DNA of 64,000 nucleotides from Phialocephala subalpina (taxonomy: Eukaryota > Ascomycota > Leotiomycetes > Helotiales > Mollisiaceae). The number at the start of each line of letters is the position of its first letter. Position 1 is the first letter of the stretch. Location of the stretch: contig FJOG01000014.1 of NCBI GenBank assembly GCA_900073065.1, positions 341,686 to 405,685 on the forward strand, in the 5' to 3' direction. The position numbers and the translations under genes are program-made. The notes under the pieces were generated by a model, which saw only the letters and a list, made by a program, of their open reading frames with translations, was not told the origin of the DNA and did not search any database. This document shows, piece after piece, positions 59,060 through 64,000 of the stretch.

Positions 59060-60544
59060 CCCTGTAAACTTGGAATTTGGACTAGTTTTTACCTTGCGCC
59101 GTTTCCTAGGCACTAATTGTTCTACCTTAGCTTCTAATTGTTTAATTTGAAGCTCCTACTGGGCAATAACAAAATCCTTCTCATTTATGCCCTTTATAAC
59201 CTTCCTAAATAGTACTCTGCAAGTTATAGAGTTAATATCTCTAAGTCTCGTGATCTAACGAGTTTATTTCCTCACATTCTCACTCTTTTAAGGGGTTTCC
59301 CAAGCAATAAATAATCTATCTAAGTTCTAATCAAGTATAAGTTTCTTTCTTAAAGTTTGCTTAGTTTCTTTAATTTGATTATTATTATTTTCAAGCAATA
59401 ATCGATTTATTAAAGGTTTAGTCATACAAACCGGCTATAATATTAAAGCTTGCTACTTTGATTTGATATTAATTACTGTTAAATTACTCTTTCGAGCTTT
59501 CTGATAGTAATTCAAGAAATTCCGCTTTCCGAGAGGTATAAAATCAATCAAAAGAGATAAAAAACTAAGCTGTTTTCGGTAGGCTCGCTTCAAAGGACCG
59601 AATACCAATAAATCGAGTAGTTAGAGCACATGTAAAGTGTATGCAAATAGAAATAAGAGGTAGATATTATTCGAATAGCACTTTCATATAAACTCCGTTG
59701 TCTCATAGCTTCCATGGCCGTCCAGAATAAGAAGTCGAGCCTCTAATAAGTCACGTAGAGCCGTCTGAGGAATAAACACCTTATATAGCCATTCTAAGGC
59801 AGTGGCATCAGATATCTAGCCGTTTTCGGTGATAATGAACTTTTAACCTTTAAACTCCTTCAATTTGGTAGAAAACCATTGCTACTATACTAATTTGCCC
59901 TTGAATATCACAAGTGGGAGTAATGCAACCCCTATTGCGGAGATACACTCGATAAAAGATGTCTAAGCCTTAGAACCAAGTTGTTTTTTCTGAACGAAGC
60001 GTTTATAGATACTCCTAACCACTAATCCATTTTGTCCTTGGACTTCTATGATCCCAGCTTCGTTTATATTCCAACGGTTCTCGGCTTTAATGGCTTTAAT
60101 AGCTAGAACTTCCAATTTTTGGAATTATGCTTTGATAATATCGGATGTAGCACTATTAACGCGTGCAGAGTCGATTTTGAATTGCTTTTTAGTCTTAAGA
60201 ATAAGATTCCGTCGAATAAAACTAGCTATCTATCGTTTTCCAAGTGGTATTATATCTTTCCTAACAATTAAAATGCGCCCCGCAAAAGTCCTAATTTATA
60301 CATGTGTAGGATTTTAGCCTAAAGCTTCCTGGACTAGAACCCAATCTGTGAGTCGCTGTTCTTGAACTGGGGAAAGCCTTTGATTAGGTTCTTGGGCTTC
60401 TTTTCGAGAAATGCGGCCACTGATTCTGTCCTGAAGTGTAGACCTTGGAACCCCCCAATCCAAGTGAGCCTTGCGTATAGACTTCCCTTCTACTATTTCC
60501 TTAAGTGCTCTTTGGACGTCTTCTTCGGTGTATAAGGGCTTCAT
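59060..60544 (-). pseudogene. Decayed pogo-family transposase
   Basis: The intact N-terminal 76 codons (60544-60314, starting MKPLYTEEDVQRALKEIVEG) are a psq-type helix-turn-helix (IRKAHLDWGVPRSTLQDRIS) followed by the start of a CENP-B/Tc5 DNA-binding domain (QRLSPVQEQRLTDWVL). Downstream the frame continues with stops as FIRRNLILKTKKQFKIDSAR, AENRWNINEAGIIEVQGQNG, KRFVQKKQLGSKA and SFIECISAIGVALLPLVIFKG, the DDE core of this family. The catalytic Asp in the usual WN(M)DEAG is Asn here (60062-60064). Stops at 60125-60127 and 59963-59965 stand where Trp is expected. The protein is dead. Confidence 0.85.
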
Positions 60545-60639
60545 CGTCGGTTCTTAGCGTCTGCAAAATTTGGAGTTAATCTATTAGAAGGCTATTAAGA
60601 AATAAATGTTTAAAGTGCGTGGGTGGGTGGGAGCGGTGA

Positions 60640-60693
60640 GCTAAGCGAGGTGGCCGACATGGGGGGGTGGCCGATTGGGGGGGGGGTTGATCT
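60640..60693. repeat. Right terminal inverted repeat
   Basis: Reverse complement of the left end, differing in C-run length and one base in the inner ATATCGG/ATGTCGG segment. Confidence 0.88.
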
Positions 60694-61762
60694 TATCCCA
60701 CAGTGTTCCAGTACTGCAACACTCCACAATGTGCTCGTGAAGCCCATAAGAACAGTCGTATTGCCAGCATGATTGGGATTGAAGGTGGTCACCAAGTGGG
60801 AAGTGAGAAAACCCTGACCGCATGGAGATGATGCATGCTCATTTATCTGCTAGACTCCCTTGGAACAATTCGCTAGATGTACGATCTTGGTGCCAGATAC
60901 ATAACCACAACGCACAATTGTGACAATGCATTCGCAACAGCAGCTTCGACTGTGGCCGCGGGTGGCGAAGACAAGGGACTAACACCATTCGGTCATGAGT
61001 ACGTGAAAGAAATGAACAGACTTGGCATGATGATTGACTTATCCCACGTCTCACATCAAACAATGAGAGATGTGTTGTCAATCTCAGAGGCACCAGTCAT
61101 ATTCTCTCACTCAGGCGCATACTCGATCCAAAAACACCTTCGTCACGCACCCGACGACGTGTTGAGAGGGATCAAGAGAAATGGAGGTATTGTTATGGCC
61201 GTCTTCGTGAATCGGTTCCTGAATATGAAGCATCCTGATGAGGCTACTATTCATGATGTTGTTGATCATATCTTTCACATTGCGGAAGTTGCTGGATGGG
61301 AGCATGTCGGCGTGGGGTCGGATTTCAGTGGTACCCCTGCAACTCCTATTGGACTCGAGGTAAATTACTCTCCAGTTGCACCCAAGGCAAAGACTGACTA
61401 TGATAGGATGTTTCCACGTATCCAGATCTTGTCGCTCTTTTGATGGAGCGAGGTGCAACAGACGAGCAAGTCCGGATGTTCGCGGGCGAAAATATCCTTC
61501 GGGTGTGGGGTGAGATTGAGAGGCGAGGAAAAGAAACCCAAGCTCAAACTAAGCCGAATGAGGCTGTATGGGAGGAACGTATCAAAGGATGGGCGACTGG
61601 GTTTGCCAACTCGCCGTTCATATTCCGGTCTACTCGCGAGAAGAGAAAGGATATCAAGCGCACGGCTCACAACTTCAACGTAAACGCAGAGGGGTTACAT
61701 AAACCTGAACATATGTAGGTAAATACAGATGTTGAAACTCCAAGAACTGTAAAATGAGGGCT

Positions 61763-63462
61763 TCATGGCGCGGTATTGTAGACGACGCCAGGAATATGAC
61801 ACGCTCCCTCCACTGAGTCTCCATCAACAAACTGTGCAACCTGTCCATCGGCACCGAATTGAGCAAGCTTTCCTCCTCCACTTTGGGAAGTCACATACTC
61901 AAGCCAGCCATTTTGAGGAAGCGAAGTTGGGTCCATTACGAAATCAAGAAAGAAATCCTGCATCTTTTCTGATGTCTGAATTTCCAGGTCCGTGATCTCT
62001 CCAGGTGCTATCGGGTAAGTACCGAATAGCATGTAGAGGTCAGAATAGTGGTAGGCTCCCAACCACGGGACTGGTGCTATGTTGCTGAAATTTCCTGCCC
62101 ACTCGTAGCGGTATGTTGGAAGTCCAACCTCGTTGCGGAGAACGCTGGTATTGTGGGCCGCGCAAACGGTGTTCAACGTCTGCGTGTAGATCAACTGCTC
62201 AGATGGACCCGCTGTGTAATTATGGATGGGATAGGGAACAAGAGCTGACGCTTCTCGAGCTGTGGTGCCGATGATCTTTGGCAGCTGCGCAATTTGGCCG
62301 TCGAGGTACTTCTGGGTATAATTTGCGAACACGTACTTATTGTCGACTAACACTGTTAGGAAGATGTACCTCAAATAATAACGGACATGGACAGGATCTT
62401 ACTTTGACGCGTAAAAGCGATTACTGGCTGAGATGTGTTGACGAGAGTGGAATTATCCTGGTACTGACCAACGAAGTCCTCGATTCGCGGCATCGGGACT
62501 CGTCGCATACATTCGAGCTCCAGGTCTGGGTCTGAGAAGTCGCAGCCCAATGACTTCGCCACAAAGGTAAAGTTTGTTCCGGCATAGTCTAAGTTTGATG
62601 CTCTTCCAATCGCGACTCCCGAGCTGGAGATTGAAGCACGAATTATTGGGTCTTGATACCATGCAAACAGATACTGGTCTGTCGCCCCCGAACCTGCTGA
62701 TTGCCCCCAAAGCGTTATCTTGGACGGATCCCCTCCGAATGCACCGATGTTCTCAGCAACCCACTCTACTGCCTTTCTCTGATCTTGTAGAGCAAAGTTG
62801 GTGTTTCCGTTTAGTCCTCGGGCATTGGGATATCCAAAGATGTTAACACGATAGTTTGTTGTCACCACAATGTGTTGCTGTGAACGGTGCACCCAGTTCG
62901 CTGGCATTTGGGTCGGAATGTTGATCCCACCCGTAACATCCCCGCCGCCTGTCAGGAAGTGGATGACTGGAAGTTTCGAGTCTGGGGTAGCGGAAGCCGG
63001 CGTCCAGACAGCTAGTGTGAGGCAGTCTTCGGCAGAGTTCTGAGCAACAAGTCCAGCGAGGAGACTCTCGCCGTAGTTGACGATGAGGTTTCCAGTAATG
63101 TTGAGAGCCCAAGATGTCGGAATCGCGGAGACATACTGTGGACAGGACGGACCGAAAACCGTGGAGTCGTAGACCTTTGAGGAGTTTCCAAGTGGCTCTG
63201 GGGATGTCCATCGTCGATCGCCCACGGGTGGCTGTACAACGTCAGATATCGTATGAGTGGCCATACAAAGTTATAAAGGAGGATCATTCACCTTCGCATA
63301 TGGAATATACTTGAAATGTCTGACATCTGGGTAGGTATCGTTTAGATTGCCGATGAAAGTGCCAGTTCGAGTTTGAACAGTGAGATTCTCGCTCTTGGTC
63401 ACATTGTGACCCGCCAAGCTGAGACTGGTGAGAGAAAGAACAATAATCAATATTTTCAACAT
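61763..63462 (-). CDS. Secreted type-B carboxylesterase/lipase
   Basis: An alpha/beta hydrolase of the carboxylesterase type B family. The ATG at 63462 opens a signal peptide (LKILIIVLSLTSLSLAG). The first exon ends at FKYIPYAK and, after an intron of about 60 bases with TACAG acceptor, continues PPVGDRRWTSPEPLGNSSKV, the usual start of the family. SAEDCLTLAVWTP is the EDCL motif, and LPVIHFLTGGGDVTGG includes the oxyanion loop, normally GGGF, here GGGD. ALQDQRKAVEWVAENIGAFG precedes the nucleophile elbow ITLWGQSAGSGATDQYL with the catalytic Ser. A second intron near 62370 (GTAAGA donor, TTAG acceptor) joins TRQ to DNKYVFANY. The catalytic His is probably in WLGAYHYSDLYMLFG. Several Asn-x-Ser/Thr sites fit secretion. 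The tail-to-tail neighbour is the broken dipeptidase, 44 bases away. Confidence 0.88.
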
Positions 63463-64000
63463 ATTGATGTTTATGGACAAATATCGAGTGTGAATGACAC
63501 TACTCGAAGGTACTCGTCATATATCCAGAAGAGACAGAGGGGAATGGATATATACTTTGAGGTGTTGTGATCGGCCAAACCTTGGCATCCGGTTCAAGCC
63601 TTCCAACCAAATCCGCAACCTTACAAGATCAGTTCATCTCATAGTCAAATAATCGGCCCGAGTGAAAATGAAGTGCGTCTTTCTTAAATGCACGATAGCA
63701 TCATCCCCACAACTTGCTGTGGCCCCCCCGCATTGGCGACTTGACCCCGCAGTTGGTGGCGGACCACCAGGACCTAGGAAGCATTCTTCCTTCACCGAAA
63801 ATCAAGCTGGGTCCTTCGCACAGCGACGCAACATGGAGTTGTGGAATTAAGAACTAACTTCACCCTTGTGGCAAGAGTTCTCGGTCCCGAATCTCTTGGC
63901 GATTTTCCCGGCAAATATCTCCCAACCGAATCTGTTTCCTATTCTTTCTTCAGCTTAGCGATCCTTTTCTTCAACCCGAAAAGGAGCCTACGTCTTTGAG
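63463..64000. other. Intergenic, upstream of the carboxylesterase
   Basis: About 540 bases of upstream sequence running to the window edge. No further gene or specific site is recognised. Confidence 0.4.

Larger units (their letters stand above)
58851..60695 (-). mobile_element. pogo/Fot1-type DNA transposon, 1841 bp, decayed
   Basis: The element spans 58853-60693, bounded by TA target duplications at 58851-58852 and 60694-60695. Terminal inverted repeats of about 50 bases match almost perfectly: the left end reads AGATCAAC, a run of 12 C, AATCGGCCACCCCCCC; the right end has the same with 10 G. Each TIR contains ATCGGCCACC twice as an internal direct repeat. Removing the element and one TA restores the host dipeptidase reading frame exactly. 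Its length and minus-strand transposase remnant fit Fot1-like elements of filamentous fungi. The interior is AT-rich with many stops, consistent with RIP. Confidence 0.92.
58288..61718 (+). pseudogene. Membrane dipeptidase (peptidase M19) split by a transposon
   Basis: An M19 zinc dipeptidase with an N-terminal membrane anchor (WFRRWRLVLLALTIGTISVP). The 5' half has LIDGHNDLPHLIRI, containing the HxD metal-binding motif, and GGQFRSVFVECGEP. A 47-base intron (GTAAGT donor, AACTAACC branch) leads to VRDTLEQIDIARRFIEEY, which is cut in the Tyr codon by a pogo/Fot1 element (58853-60693). The 3' half resumes with PTVFQYCNTPQCAREAHKNS, IGIEGGHQVG, then after an intron [50 protein letters not shown] and [17 protein letters not shown], and ends at 61718. 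These contain the metal-site His and Asp residues of the family. A TAG at 60874-60876 replaces the Gln expected before MYDLG. The gene is therefore doubly inactivated, although its halves are otherwise well conserved, so the damage looks recent. Confidence 0.9.

Overview
The window is nuclear DNA of a filamentous ascomycete (Pezizomycotina; Leotiomycetes-like by general impression only). Nearly every gene needs introns of about 45-85 bases with GTAAGT-type donors and CTAAC/CTGAC branch sites close to the acceptor. The gene families are typical of these fungi: HET-domain proteins, NACHT/ankyrin proteins, a HeLo-domain protein, a Zn2Cys6 regulator, fungal MFS permeases and a CYP504-like P450. 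I found no tRNA, rRNA, CRISPR array or prokaryotic feature. One run of 490 N (35299-35788) is an assembly gap.

Layout. 1-15 kb is gene-poor: two conserved-looking hypothetical genes (2387-3622 and 10120-11317, both minus), decayed repeat families and microsatellites. 15.5-19.7 kb holds a large NACHT-ankyrin protein. 19.7-22.6 kb is gene-free but carries a clear 277-bp MITE. 22.6-26.1 kb has an Hsp70-like ATPase divergent from a membrane-anchored protein. 26.5-33.5 kb has an orphan STAND N-terminal fragment, a Zn2Cys6 regulator, an NAD-binding reductase and an Old Yellow Enzyme. 33.5-37.8 kb has two HET genes around the gap. 38.5-40.4 kb is a broken sugar permease. 41.4-45.3 kb encodes a HeLo / Cys-cluster / ubiquitin-conjugating (E2) fusion of 1253 residues. 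Then follow a frameshifted small gene, an SR-rich AAA ATPase, a degenerate STAND protein, and a metabolic block: CYP504-like P450, Dal5-type permease, M19 dipeptidase split by a pogo/Fot1 transposon, and a secreted carboxylesterase.

How it fits together. The middle 35 kb is enriched in fungal self/non-self and cell-death type genes (NACHT-ANK, STAND fragment, two HET genes, HeLo-E2, P-loop-less STAND). Several genes are visibly broken: a HET gene with a stop in its signature motif, a permease with three lesions, a dipeptidase with a transposon plus a nonsense codon, and a one-base frameshift in a small gene. The transposon and the nearby nonsense codon show the C-to-T (CpA) signature of repeat-induced point mutation. 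The most interesting item is the HeLo-E2 fusion, which joins a membrane-targeting cell-death domain to an apparently catalytically intact E2 fold. Splice sites were read by eye, so coordinates at exon edges are approximate where stated.
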